A stretch of DNA of 64,000 bases from assembly GCA_019426215.1 (NCBI GenBank), contig CM033393.1, forward strand, positions 8,776,046 to 8,840,045, read 5' to 3'. The stretch is from Buddleja alternifolia. Its lineage: Eukaryota > Streptophyta > Magnoliopsida > Lamiales > Scrophulariaceae. Within the stretch, counting starts at the first letter, position 1, and each line of letters opens with the position of its first letter. A program made the translations under genes and the position numbers. Shown in pieces: positions 11,126 through 22,287 of the stretch. Under the pieces are notes generated by a model. That model had not been told where the DNA came from. It ran no database searches and saw nothing but the letters and a program-made list of their open reading frames with translations.

Positions 11126-11499
11126 TATATATGTATGTATTGTGATATATAACATTATGGATTGACGAGATCATGAAACGGGACTTTTTAAATAAATAAT
11201 ATAGTTTTAAATAAAAATTATATATATAATACACAAAAAATTATACGTCCAGAAATAGCATGATACGCCATTGGTAATGGCGTACCCACCTGGATACGCC
11301 ATTATCAATGGCGTACCCAAATTCTCCTCTTTTTTTTTTTTAAATTTATGTGACAGGGTACGCCTCTTTTTTTTTTAAATTTATGTGACAGGGTACGCCA
11401 TTAACAATGACGTCCCTGTCAGAAATTTTTTAAAAAATAATTTTGCTGTTTTTAATTTTTTAGTGACAGGGTACGGCATTGTGAATGGCGTACCCTGTC

Positions 11500-13385
11500 A
11501 AAATTCAACAAAAACAAAAACAAAAATTTTGACATTTTCGGGATGATTTTTCTACCTTTTTTGTACATTTTTGGGCTTCGACTTCAACACAAAAAATGTA
11601 GATTGACTCACAAAGTTTGTAACGGTATGAGAATTGATTTATTTCGATATTTGGGCACACATATACGGATTTTTCGGAAAAAAAAAATATTTTCGTCATA
11701 TTCTGGATGATTTTTCAACCTCTTCTGTACATTTTCGGGCTTCGACTTCAACACAAAAAATGTAGATTGACTCACAAAGTTTGTAAAGGTGCAAGAATTG
11801 ATTTATTTCGATATTTGGATAAAAAAATACAACATGTTAAAAAAATCACACATATACGAATTTTTCCGAAAAAAATAGTTTTTCGTCATATTCGGGATGA
11901 TTTTTCAACCTCTTCTGTACATTTTCGGACTTCGACTTTAACACAAAAAATGTACATTGACTCACAAAATTTGTAACGATGCACGAATTGATTCATTTCA
12001 ATATTTGGGTGAAAAGATACAAGATGTTAAAACAATCACACATATACGGAGTTTTCGGAAAAAAAAATTTTTTCGTCATCTTCGGGATGACTTTTCGACC
12101 TCTTCTGTACATTTTCGGGCTTCGACTTCAACACAAAAAATGTTGATTGACTCACAAAGTTTGTAACGGTGTGAGAATTGATTCATTTGGATATTTGGAT
12201 GAAAGAATACAACATGTTAAAAAAGTCACATACATAAGAATTTTTCCCAAAAAAAAAAAAAAATTTCGTCATTTTCGAGATGATTTTTCGACTTCTTCTG
12301 TACATTTTCGGGCTTTGACTTCAACACAAAAAATGTAGATTGACTCACAAAGTTTGTAACGGTGTAACAATTGATTCATTTCGATATTTGGGTGAAAAAA
12401 TACATGTTAAAAAAGTCACACAGATATGGATTTTTCAAAAAAAATATTTTTTTGTCATTTCGGGATGACTTTTCAACCTCTTCAGTACATTTTCGAGTTT
12501 CGACTTCAACACAAAAAATGTAGATTGACTCACAAAGTTTGTAACGGTGTGAGATTTGATTCATTTTGATATTTGGGTGAAAAAATACAACATGTTAAAA
12601 AAGTCACACACGGATTTTTTGGAAAAAAAAAAAAATTCCGTCATGTTCGGGATGATTTTTCGACCCCTTCTGTACATTTTCGAGCTTTGACTTCAACACA
12701 AAAAATGTAGATTGACTCACAAAGTTTGTAACGGTGTGAGAATTGATGCATTTCGATATTTCGGTGAAAAAATACAACATGTTAAATAAGCCACACATTT
12801 ACGGATTTTTCTGAAAAAAATATTTTTTCGTCATATTCGGGATGATTTTTCAACCTCTTCTGTACATTTTCGGGCTTCGACTTCAACACAAAAAATGTAG
12901 ATTGACTCACAAAGTTTGTAACGGTGCCAGAATTGATTCATTTCGATATTTGGGTCAAAAAATACAATATGTTAAAATAATCACACATATACGAATTTTT
13001 CGGAAAAAAATATTTTTTCGTCATCTTCGGGATGACTTTTCGACCTCTTCTGTACATTTTCGGGCTTCGACTTCAACACAAAAAATGTTGATTGGCTCAC
13101 AAAGTTTGTAACGGTGCAAGAATTGATTCATTTCGATATTTGGGTGAAAAAATACAACATGTTAAAAAAATCACACATATACGGATTTTTCTGAAAAAAA
13201 TATTTTTTCGTCATCTTCGGGATGATTTTTCGACCTCTTCATTACATTTTTGGGTTTCGACTTCAATATAAAAAAGGTATATTGAGTCATAAAGTTTGTA
13301 ACGGTGTAAGAATTGATTTATTTCGATATTTGGGTGAAAAAATACAACATGTTAAAAAAGTCATACATATACATATTTTATTCCG
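11500..13385 (+). repeat. ~190-bp tandem array, left arm (about 10 units)
   Basis: A unit containing TTCGGGATGATTTTTC, TCTGTACATTTTCGGGC, TTGACTCACAAAGTTTGTAA, ATTTCGATATTTGGGTG and AACATGTTAAAAAAG recurs about every 185-192 bp. Unit starts are near 11535, 11702, 11893, 12083, 12265, 12455, 12640, 12832, 13023 and 13215. The first unit is shortened. Units differ mainly in A-run length and point changes. Open frames across them are a by-product of repetition. Confidence 0.85.
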
Positions 13386-14290
13386 AAAAATCCGTATATG
13401 TGTGATTTTTTTTAACATGTTGTATTTTTTCACCCAAATATCGAAATGAATCAATTCTTGCACCGTTACAAACTTTGTGAGTCAATCTACATTTTCTGTG
13501 TTGAAGTCGAAGCTCGAAAATGTATAGAAGGGGTCGAAAAATCATCCCGAAAATGACGGAATTTTTTTTTTTTGAAAAATCCGTATGTGTGTGACTTTTT
13601 TAACATGTTGTATTTTTTCACCCAAATATCGAAATGAATCAATTCTTACACCGTTACAAACTTTGTGAGTCAATCTACATTTTTTGTGTTGAAGTCGAAG
13701 CCCGAAAATGTACAGAAGAAGTCGAAAAATCATCTCGAAAATGACGGAATTTTTTTTTTTTTGGGAAAAATTCGTATGTGTGTGACTTTTTTAACATGTT
13801 GTATTTTTTCATCCAAATATCGAAATGAACCAATTCTCACACCGTTATAAACTTTGTGAGTCAATCAACATTTTTTGTGTTGAAGTCGAAGCCCGGAAAT
13901 GTACAGAAGAAGTTGAAAAATCATCCCAAAGATGACGAAAAAATATTTTTTTCCGAAAAATCCGTATATGTGTGATTTTTTTAACATGTTGTATTTTTTT
14001 TATCCAAATATCGAAATGAATCAATTCTTGCACCGTTACAAACTTTGTGAGTCAATCTACATTTTTTGTGTTGAAGTCGAAGCCCGAAAATGTACAGAAG
14101 AGGTTGAAAAATCATCCCGAAAATGACGAAAATATATTTTTGTGTGCCCAAATATCGAAATAAATCAATTCTCATACCGTTACAAACTTTGTGAGTCAAT
14201 CTACATTTTTTGTGTTGAAGTCGAAGCCCAAAAATATACAGAAAAAGTCGAAAAATCATTCCGAAAATGTCGAAATTTTTGTTTTTGTTT
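13386..14290 (-). repeat. ~190-bp tandem array, right arm (about 5 units, inverted)
   Basis: The same ~190-bp unit appears in reverse orientation about five times (unit ends near 13545, 13735, 13925, 14115 and 14270). The switch in direction occurs at about 13380-13390, where AAAATCCGTATATGTGTGA faces its own complement. The right arm therefore holds roughly half as many units as the left. Confidence 0.85.
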
Positions 14291-14869
14291 TTGTTGAATT
14301 TTGACAGGGTACGCCATTCACAATGGCGTACCCTGTCACTAAAAAATTAAAAACAGCAAAATTTTTTTTTTAAATTTCTGACAGGGACGCCATTGTTAAT
14401 GGCGTACCCTGTCACATAAATTGAAAAAAAAAAAGAGGAGAATTTGGGTACGCCATTGATAATGGCGTATCCAGGTGGGTACGCCATTACCAATGGCATA
14501 TCATGCTATTTCTGGAGGTATAATTTTTTGTGTATTATATATATAATTTTTATTTAAAACTATATTATTTATTTAAAAAGTCCCATGAAACGCCGCTACA
14601 CATGGTCGGTTTTTATAAATAATGCCCAATAAAAATCCAACAAGGCATGTTACATAATATCACCAGGAGAAATTTGTACATAGGACGAGAATCCTTGGAA
14701 TAACAATTAATATATAAGAAGCTAAGGTAAGAATTTCACTCTTTAATGTAAATTAATATTGCATTATACTGATGCTTATATATTACGACAATGTAACGGG
14801 AAAAGAAATGTATTTTGACAGATAAATTTCATGATGCGACAAATATATGTTGAAATCATAGTATTACAA

Positions 14870-16170
14870 ATCTCGTAAAGTGTTGAAAAACGTGTATAAA
14901 AATACGCAGCAGAAATAAATAAAACCAAGTAGTCAATTTAGATGGCATATTCAATGTTATGGTTAGAAATCGAAAACAAACCTCTTGAAGTGTAATGGTT
15001 GAGATTTCTATTTGCTTTGATTTTTCGGGCTTGTCCAACAAACGAAATCCTCTTATAATCCAAGCAACGAATGAGTTTTTGCCTCTAAATTTCATGCCGG
15101 AAATAATCTTGAAACTTTCTCTCCTTCTATGAAGGTGGCGGAGGCTAGCTTATGGAGAGAGGGTGGAATTTTTGACCTTTCTTATTTTGCAGAGAGTGTA
15201 GAGAATGACATATGAAAGCACATGATATTAGAGGAGTATTTAAACTCCTCAAAAACTCTCCTCCTCTCGTTGCTCTACACACCTAGGCGTGTGACTCCAA
15301 GTCACACGCTAACATGTTGCCATTTCACACGTCACGCATGTGACGTGTGTTTGTGTCTATATATATATATATATATTATATTTTAATATATATTTTTTAT
15401 ATATGCTCATATAATTATTTCAACCAATTAATTAAATAATTAATTCTAATATATTTTATTAATTATTTTATCTAATGAATAACTAATCCATATTAATTAT
15501 TTTCTTTTAAATTCATCCAATGAATAAAATTGATATCAAATATCAATTTTTTTCTTAAGTCAAAACTAAGACTCCAGATTAATTTTTTTAAGCATGACTC
15601 TTCTAGATTTGTCTCAGATGGCAGTGGGGGGAATCAAAAGGATGTAGCTAACACCTAACAAATCTCGTGGCCCACATCGTAACTCAACTAAGCTCTAATA
15701 TGTGAATTATACCGAACCTTCCAATTATGAATTCCGTGTGAGTATAAACCTTTTATTCTCGAATTCTAGTCAAGTGAAAGTCATGGACATGTCAAACCCA
15801 CTGAACTTGACTAAATGATTTCATCATAATAAGATGAGGTCATTGAGTTTCCTCTCTTTGTCATGAGCAACTCTAATACTTTGGTCAAAGACTTTGACCT
15901 CATTTACTTGTAACTTCATTTGATTCATTCTCGTTTACATACGAGAGATTAAGTTTAAAATTGTCAATTAAGTTGCACTTTGAGATTGACCCCACCATCA
16001 GGTAGAGTGGGTCTTACTGCTCTAATGACAAGCTTGATGTCACCAGTACATCTCCAATGTGATCCCTTAGGTCTAGGATTCACACACGCCTATCATAATT
16101 AATCAGTTCTGTCATTTACTATTATTGATTGAAACCTATGTATTTACTATTATTGAGTGAAACCTATGTG
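14870..16170 (-). mobile_element. Probable copia LTR-like fragment, minus strand
   Basis: Non-coding DNA that, read on the minus strand, has an LTR-like architecture: a long AT-rich 5' part (16160-15350), a TTTAAATACTCC TATA-like box near 15243-15230, a leader, and a run ending in a TTTCTGCTGCGTATTT stretch near 14910-14890, a form common just before the 3' end of plant copia LTRs. No coding domain, target duplication or partner LTR supports it, so this is a pattern-based call. Confidence 0.35.
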
Positions 16171-16399
16171 ATAGAACCGATGTAAGTCATGTTCGAACTC
16201 ACCACTCTCAGTAATGTGTATGTACCATGTCAAAACTTGCGTTACACAAGTCTAACAAACTTTCAATGTCAACTCCATAAAAACTTTGATGTAGAACAAG
16301 AAGCCAACACGTTTTTGGATAGGTTCGAAGAAAGAAAAGTGAAAAACAAGCGAAAAGTTGCCAGTGAGACTTCAAACAACCATAACTTTTGATTTGCTA

Positions 16400-16800
16400 G
16401 GAGTTACGGGGCCCACAATATACCAAATCGAAGATCTTTTCGAGAGGAATCTAAATGAATGGCTAGGGTTCCATTACACGTGTTATCTTGTAAGGTGAGG
16501 TATTTTTTGGTCAAATTTGATAGCGTTTCGAGTCCATTAGAATTCTAGTGATTTTTGTAGTCAAAATAGGAGTAGAAATAGGAGTCCTAGTTTATTTCAA
16601 TTAGGAGTCTTTCTTTTATTTTCTATAAATACTTGCTGCAGTTATTTGTCTTTTTTAGATACAATTGTATCATTAATAAAGATTTTGAGTTTATTTTACT
16701 TTCAAGACTTCTTGCGTTATCCGAGATTTTAGGACGTGTTCTTTAAATTCTCAAAATTACTAGCTTCCGCTCCGTCAAACTTGCAAATAAGTTGAAAAGT
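16400..16800 (+). mobile_element. Probable solo LTR fragment
   Basis: The segment has a TCTATAAATAC TATA-box-like site at about 16621, preceded by two AGGAGTC repeats and followed by an AATAAAG polyadenylation-like signal near 16675. That spacing is typical of an LTR promoter and terminator. No boundaries or target duplication could be fixed. Confidence 0.35.
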
Positions 16801-16929
16801 CAAGTATCAAACTCTTCTAGTGTCTATCTCACTAACTCATAGTGTTAGATGTCAGACATTAGTGGCGGTGCCAAACCTATAAACACTTGAGATATAATCT
16901 TGTTTTATATTTCAAACCTACGCCGTAAT

Positions 16930-17130
16930 TAATAGAGTCCTGAGGATCAATGCATGGCTATGGGAACAATCGCGCACAGAGATTGTGGATATGTAAAGTT
17001 CTCCAAGACCATAATCCTAAACTACTTCCAATACATAGAGATATGAGAAAAAGGGAAAACATAGTGTGCCTTGATAGATGATCATTGTCTGTAAAGAGTG
17101 TCTACACTTGAAGGTGTCAGACAGAACATC
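16930..17130 (-). repeat. Copy 1 of an inverted pair of repeat fragments
   Basis: Read on the minus strand, this stretch (CACCTTCAAGTGTAGACAC, then TTTTTCTCATATCTCTATG, TTGGAGAACTT, CCATAG and GATCCTCAGGACTCTAT) matches the plus strand of 18010-18300 word by word with substitutions. The two are related sequences in opposite orientation about 1 kb apart. Confidence 0.6.
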
Positions 17131-17600
17131 CCACTATTGGGATCAACCCCCTCGATTGGTTAATCTCGCGGGATTGTGTACGCAGTGGAAACAGATATTT
17201 TAAGTGTGTACAAAACACAATCCCTAAACAATGGATTAGGCTGACATGGTACCATCGAATATACAATGGGATTCTCACAAATCACCTCTTTGAAGATTTA
17301 TCCACCAAAGAAAATCTTCAAAGCAACTTCTCCTTGTCTTTTTCGCGCTAACTCTACAAAGCGTCGCTATGCGTATCTACACCTTAGTTTGTATTCCTGA
17401 TCTTCTCTACCAGTGCTAGCCAAGAGAACTCAAACTTTGGCTTATGGTGAAAAGGGTGGAATTTGTGCTTAGGCTTTAATGCAGAGAAAGGAGGAAGAAG
17501 AGAAGAAGAATTAATTTTTTCAAGTTCGTAAACTTGTGATAAGTCAATTAAATTCAAGAAATATAACATTAATATATATATATATATGTGGTTCATGAAT
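17131..17600 (-). mobile_element. Copia LTR 3' end with primer-binding-like site, minus strand
   Basis: Read on the minus strand, TTTCCACTGCGTACACAATCC and then TTGATCCCAATAGTGGGA appear in the same order as the LTR end and CCAATAGTGGTATCAA block of the copia element at about 32855-32890. It looks like the end of a copia 5' LTR running into its primer-binding region. The gag expected below 17130 is absent. A TA microsatellite lies at 17572-17587. Confidence 0.4.
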
Positions 17601-18009
17601 CACACAACAGATACATGTCTCACACACATCACATCTCACTTTCGTTTGTTGGGAGCTGAGTGATTTCTGAATCGCTTTATCTTTGTAATAGTTAGAACTT
17701 GTCTTTTTGGTTCTTCATAGACTTTAATTTCTTTAGAGTATCTTTTCTGATAAGGATGAAGTTATTTTTATCAAGATTACTTGATTAAAGGATATTAGTC
17801 GTAAGTTTTATCGTGGACCTAATTTTAATAGAATTCATACCTTGTGGACCTTTTTATTTGGTAAAATTTGGGACATGACAATTATCTCGTCTCATGATTC
17901 TCCTAAAATCTTGGGATAAGTCAAAGTATAATGGTCTGCACAGGTTGCTGCAATAACATCTCAAGTCACATAAGTTATCTCACTATGTAATCCTTAAAAT
18001 TTCAAGTTC

Positions 18010-18300
18010 AACATAGAACCAACAATGAATCATGCCGGGGTTCAGTCGTGCACCTCCAAGTGCAGACACACTCTATAGACACCGATCCTAGATCAATGCC
18101 CATGGAAAAAGACACTCGTACTATGAGAATGTTGCATGATCAAGCTCTGAAGAGACTATGATTTTTCTTTTTCTCATGTCTCTATGGTTTGGAACTAAGT
18201 TTAGAATCATAGGCTTGGAGAACATTGCACAATTGCTACCTATTGTGCAAGACCATTCCCATAGTTTATCAATGATCCTCGAGACTCTATCAACTATGTC
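18010..18300 (+). repeat. Copy 2 of an inverted pair of repeat fragments
   Basis: This segment (CACCTCCAAGTGCAGACAC, then TTTTTCTCATGTCTCTATG, TTGGAGAACATT, CCCATAG and GATCCTCGAGACTCTAT) is the plus-strand counterpart of 16930-17130. It lies between the inverted LTR end and the copia RNase H remnant, and is probably untranslated retrotransposon sequence. Confidence 0.6.
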
Positions 18301-18429
18301 ATAAAATTACAGATAAAGAAAGATGGCAGATTATATTAATATAGAAAAACAAGATTGTTTACAAGTTTTTAAAGATTTGATAGCACCACTGAATGGCTAG
18401 TCAAGCACATAACATTAACAATCTTCCAC

Positions 18430-18720
18430 ATGCCATAAATTCATTTGACCATGTATCTAAGTCTCATCCTATCTTGATGTACTTCAAACATCCTCTAGCT
18501 TTGTGGCTTGGTGAACGTGTCTGTTGTATTTGATGATTCAGCTCATTATACTTAAACGCAGCCTCTATCAATGATCTCTAATCAGGTGATATCACCTCCA
18601 AATATGCTTGGAACGCTGTTAAGACCTCGACTCTTTAGCTTGTGCTATAGATCTATTGTTATCACACAACATGCTTACTAGATTCGCAATGGAGAGAACT
18701 ACCCTCAGCTTATTAATAAA
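18430..18720 (-). pseudogene. Ty1/copia RNase H C-terminal remnant
   Basis: On the minus strand a degraded reading gives LCDNNRSIAQAKE followed by a SKHI..RYHLIRD-type block, the end of the copia RNase H domain that precedes the 3' LTR. Stops interrupt it. Its orientation fits the minus-strand LTR-like fragments to its left, which may be parts of the same dead element. Confidence 0.6.
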
Positions 18721-18881
18721 GTTCTTCGTCAAAATAGCTTTTTTCGTATCTTGGCTAAGCCTAGATGCTTATAGCACAGGCGCATTCTCAATGGACTTAG
18801 TCAACACACAGTCGAGCTCCTTGGTGTGTAGAGCAATCTTGAGGTTTGTGATCTAGTCAGTATTCATTTGTTGGTTTCAAG

Positions 18882-19127
18882 TGTTAGGAAATTTCATTTT
18901 AGGTGTTTTGATGATGACAATTAGGATACTTGTTAGAACCCAAAAATATGTATGTTTAATTTTCATAGAAAGATGTATAGGCTTTGAAATTAGATTTGTA
19001 TAGGTCTTAATTTTATTTTAGATTATAGCTTAGGACTGATCGCTTACTGTTGATTGAGATCTGAGTTGTCAATTAAGCTAGAGTGAAATTTCGAGGCTTA
19101 AGATTTGAATGAAGTCGTCTGAGCAGT
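18882..19127 (+). mobile_element. Sirevirus-type LTR fragment, 5' part
   Basis: TGTTAGGAAATTTCATTTTA at 18882 and TTTTGATGATGACAA just after match the start of the LTRs at 63460 and 36172/40013. The fragment runs up to the Athila-like insertion at 19128 and resumes at 26530. Confidence 0.75.
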
Positions 19128-20697
19128 GACACGACAAAATCCTAGCAAGAGAACTAGGTCGCGTAAGTAGTAAAGTGGATTTCTAAGTCCGGGGTTATCG
19201 TATCCGCAGGGACAACTATAATCTAAGTACCAAGACTACTATATTACTCAATTCTAAGTTAAATCGGTTGATAGAAAGGTTGATTAACTAATTAATAAAT
19301 ACTAGAAAATAAACTAAGGCAACGTCACACCAAATAAAGGGAGGAAACAATAGAGAGAAGCGATCAAGGCACATGGTTCAACCGATTATGCATTTAGATT
19401 GTGATTTATGTTCTATTGGATTATTAGATTGATTTAGCTAAGGCGAAATTCCCTAACGTACGTACTACCCAATCTCTTAGCATAGCAACCCTACCCTTGG
19501 TAACGATTTCCTATATATCTCTATATGAAAACCCGATTAACGAGGATGCATTTAAGGTCTAGGAATTCCCCACGTGAATGGAAAGCCACCTAAAGAAACC
19601 GAGTCTATCTCTAGTCGGTTTAACTATAGGGTATTCAATGTTTATATCTTCCCTAGGTTATTATCTCTCGATCTCTAACCTAGGCATTTTATCAAACACT
19701 TGGTGATCAAGCAAATGTAGCATTGAGATCAAATATTGAATACATAGCTAAAACCAAAATTAATCCAATAAACACCAACAAATCAACAATCAAAATAACA
19801 TAAACGGCCTATCCATGGCCTCAATCAAACAAGTTTAGCTCATATTCATGTCAAAAGTGCAAATATAAATCATACAAGTCATAGGAGATTTGAACAAATT
19901 CAAGAAACAAATATGTAAAAACTCCCTAATTCTTGTAGAGATGTGGATTCCTTGTTGAATTCTCCATGTTTTGACCTTTAATCTTCTCTTCTAAGCTCTC
20001 CCTCTCTCTATTTTCGTGTGGTTGCTGATATCCAAGGTGAGTTAGGGTAAAAAATGGCTAAAAGGGGTATTTATAGGCCAACCCACTGCCGCGAACGCCG
20101 CGGCGTTGGCTACTGCATGTGAACGCCGCGGCGTTCGAGGATGAACGCCTCGGCGTTCGTCCCCTGCTGCTCCAGCCAATTTTGGTAAACTTCGCATAAC
20201 TTTCTCTACCGATGTCGGAATTCACTGATTCAAGTTGCTGTAGAATCCTAAAACAAAGATATACAACTCTCCAGAAGACACTAGGGCCGAAATCAAATGA
20301 TAAAGATGACAAAATTGTCTCACAAGTCACTGAATGAGAAAACTCCATCGTAAGATGTCTCTTCCGATGACGTTTTCACCTCCTTCCCTACATATCTGAT
20401 CTTTGTCTTCAACATAAGAAATGTACCTTTGCCTCTTAGCTTTCCATTGGTAAATCAAGTGTGTAATTTGGACATGGGTAGAGAACTCTATTCAATAAAC
20501 TCTATCACTGCGCAGACAGTTTGTATCTTTATGCATGATTTACCTTCAATCCTCGTTCTTTTCCTCCAAATGTTATGTTATTCTACAAAATATGAGAAGA
20601 CAAGGATCAAAGCATCATATGTGATCAAATTATCAAGAAAACAATCAAAACTAAGTCGATAAACGGGGGAAAACTAGTGTAAAAATAACATATATCA
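19128..20697 (-). repeat. 3' LTR of the Athila-like element
   Basis: 1570-bp terminal repeat, TG...CA, nearly identical to 24959-26524. The largest difference is in the GC-rich minisatellite at about 20088-20160, where this copy has a different number and sequence of CGCCGCGGCGTT-type units. The 77-codon open frame at 20429 recurs identically in the other LTR simply because the LTRs are copies. Confidence 0.9.
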
Positions 20698-20713
20698 ACT
20701 ACCCCCAAACTTA
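20698..20713 (-). promoter_or_regulatory. Polypurine tract of the Athila-like element
   Basis: Directly inside the 3' LTR, the minus strand reads AAGTTTGGGGGTAG, a purine-rich tract in the place where plus-strand DNA synthesis is primed. Confidence 0.7.
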
Positions 20714-22287
20714 GCTTTGATCGTCCTCGATCAAATACAATCAAACACACATATGAAGATTGAAATTTTCATTAGCCAATTCATACACACAACAACAAGC
20801 ATTATATCTTCAAAATTGATTATGAAAAACTACACGATGCTTTTGAACATTCAACAATTTGAAAACCTCACAAAATCTTAGTTTCCATCCCTAAATCATG
20901 AACTCCCACATCCATATTCATGTCAAGAGCACACTTTAGAAAAGATTATGCAAATCAATTGGAAGGTAAAGACATTGAAACAATTCAATATTCGTTAACC
21001 CATCGGTGTGTATAAAGTGCAAAAGTCACAATCAAAAGGTCTTTCCGGCTTGTAACGTAAGGCTAGGTGATGGCTAGGACCGGAAGATATGGATAAAGTG
21101 ACTAAGTCAAGAGAGCCTATAACTCAAAATCATCAATCTAAATTCACAAATAGACTACATAAACTTTCACAACTTATCACTTATCCCTTTTTCATTCTCT
21201 TTTGCCTTTCAACTTACAACCCCCAAACTTGTTTCTTTTCATATTGGGTTGTACACAGATTTCCAAGCCAAATGATCCAATTGAGTGCCAAGATCAAAGC
21301 CTAGTCAAGAGCACATTTTTTTTCTTTTTTTTTCATATATATCTCTCTCTCGACTATTTAGCCCTTTGCTCAAGTTTTCATTTCATCCCCTTTTTTTACA
21401 TAATACTTCAAACCTCAAATATCCCAACATGGCCAAAACATCACTATCTAACTCATATACATTCAAATCAAAACAAGGTGACTACCCATATTCAAGTCAA
21501 ATGATATGAAGTTCTAAACTCTCTTGATTAGGTGCAAGACATTGTTTTTCTTTTAGGGTAGAAGGTGGTTGTCGTGGCTTATGAAATAAAGACGAATGGT
21601 GGTTTCTAGTGTGCTTAGCACACTCCATTCTTATCAATACGGCTCAAATCAAGGTCTAGAGATTATGCAATATAGAGAAGGCCAAAATGTAAGGCTAACA
21701 ACAATGAAAGATGGCCTAAATCATTTTATGACTTCACAACATTAAAACACACTTCAAAGTCAACAAAATTGAAAGTCCAAAGTTTTAAATCCTCAAAAAA
21801 ATCGCATAAGCATGACTAAAAAGGGCTTTCAAGTCACAACATATGACATGTTGACCACAGATAAAGGACTTTGACTTCGAGAGAGTAGAGATATTCAAAC
21901 GCATTATGCTCTCATGCAAGGGTGCACCAATTCATGAATTCTATATCAACAAGGTTGTACCCCCAAACTTAAATTAAACATTGTCCTCAATGTTCATGAA
22001 AGAAATGCAAGGTAAGAGGAATAAGCGATACAACCCTGAAATGGAGAGAAATGGAGGGAGCACGGTGGTGGGCTCATATCCCAGGATCAAACCGTGATCA
22101 AAACCTGAAATAAATAATTCTCTAGGAAATCACATCAACAATAAGACAGAAGAGAAAGCAAGCTAATGACAAAAAGGAAAAGAAAAGAAAAAAAATAAAG
22201 TAAAATAAAAATAACGAAGCTTGGGTTGCCTCCCAAGAAGCGCTTGTTTAAAGTCATTAGCTTGACTCTTTTTTTTATTTTTCTTCT
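20714..22287 (-). other. Non-coding internal region in place of pol
   Basis: About 1.6 kb between the protease stop and the polypurine tract. I see no reverse transcriptase, RNase H or integrase motif on either strand. The plus strand has T/C-rich runs (21318-21345) and a CCCCCAAACTT word recurring near 21220 and 21960, similar to the polypurine-tract sequence read in reverse. In an autonomous Athila this space would hold pol and an env-like ORF. Confidence 0.6.

Larger units (their letters stand above)
11181..14583. mobile_element. Fold-back MULE (Mutator-like) made of tandem repeats, 9-bp TSD
   Basis: The element is one large inverted repeat. It begins GGACTTTTTAAATAAAT at 11181 and ends with the exact complement at 14583. 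The 9-bp sequence CATGAAACG flanks it on both sides (11172-11180 and 14584-14592), the target-duplication length of Mutator-like elements. The outer ~330 bp of each arm match closely and include palindromic blocks built on GGGTACGCCATT...AATGGCGTACCC. Inside lie arrays of ~190-bp tandem repeats in opposite orientations, meeting near 13385. No transposase or other gene is encoded, so it would need enzyme supplied in trans. Confidence 0.85.

Noticed and set aside
11707..14259. Several 60-90-codon open frames with very similar peptides in the fold-back MULE
   Set aside because: They recur once per ~190-bp repeat unit and on both strands of the inverted arrays, start at arbitrary ATGs and lack any domain. 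They are products of repetition, not genes.
11500..14290. Regularly spaced repeats that might suggest a CRISPR-like array
   Set aside because: The units are contiguous ~190-bp tandem repeats with no unique spacers, inside a transposon of a plant genome.
14856..15095. 79-codon minus-strand frame as a small gene
   Set aside because: No recognisable domain, and it lies across the end of an LTR-like region. Chance frame in non-coding repeat DNA is more likely.
16189..16392. 67-codon plus-strand frame
   Set aside because: No domain or upstream promoter context; it sits between LTR-like fragments.
21202..21509. Open frames of 71-100 codons in the non-coding interior of the Athila-like element
   Set aside because: They are on the strand opposite to the element's transcription, rich in Phe/Ser from T/C runs, and match no pol or env motif.
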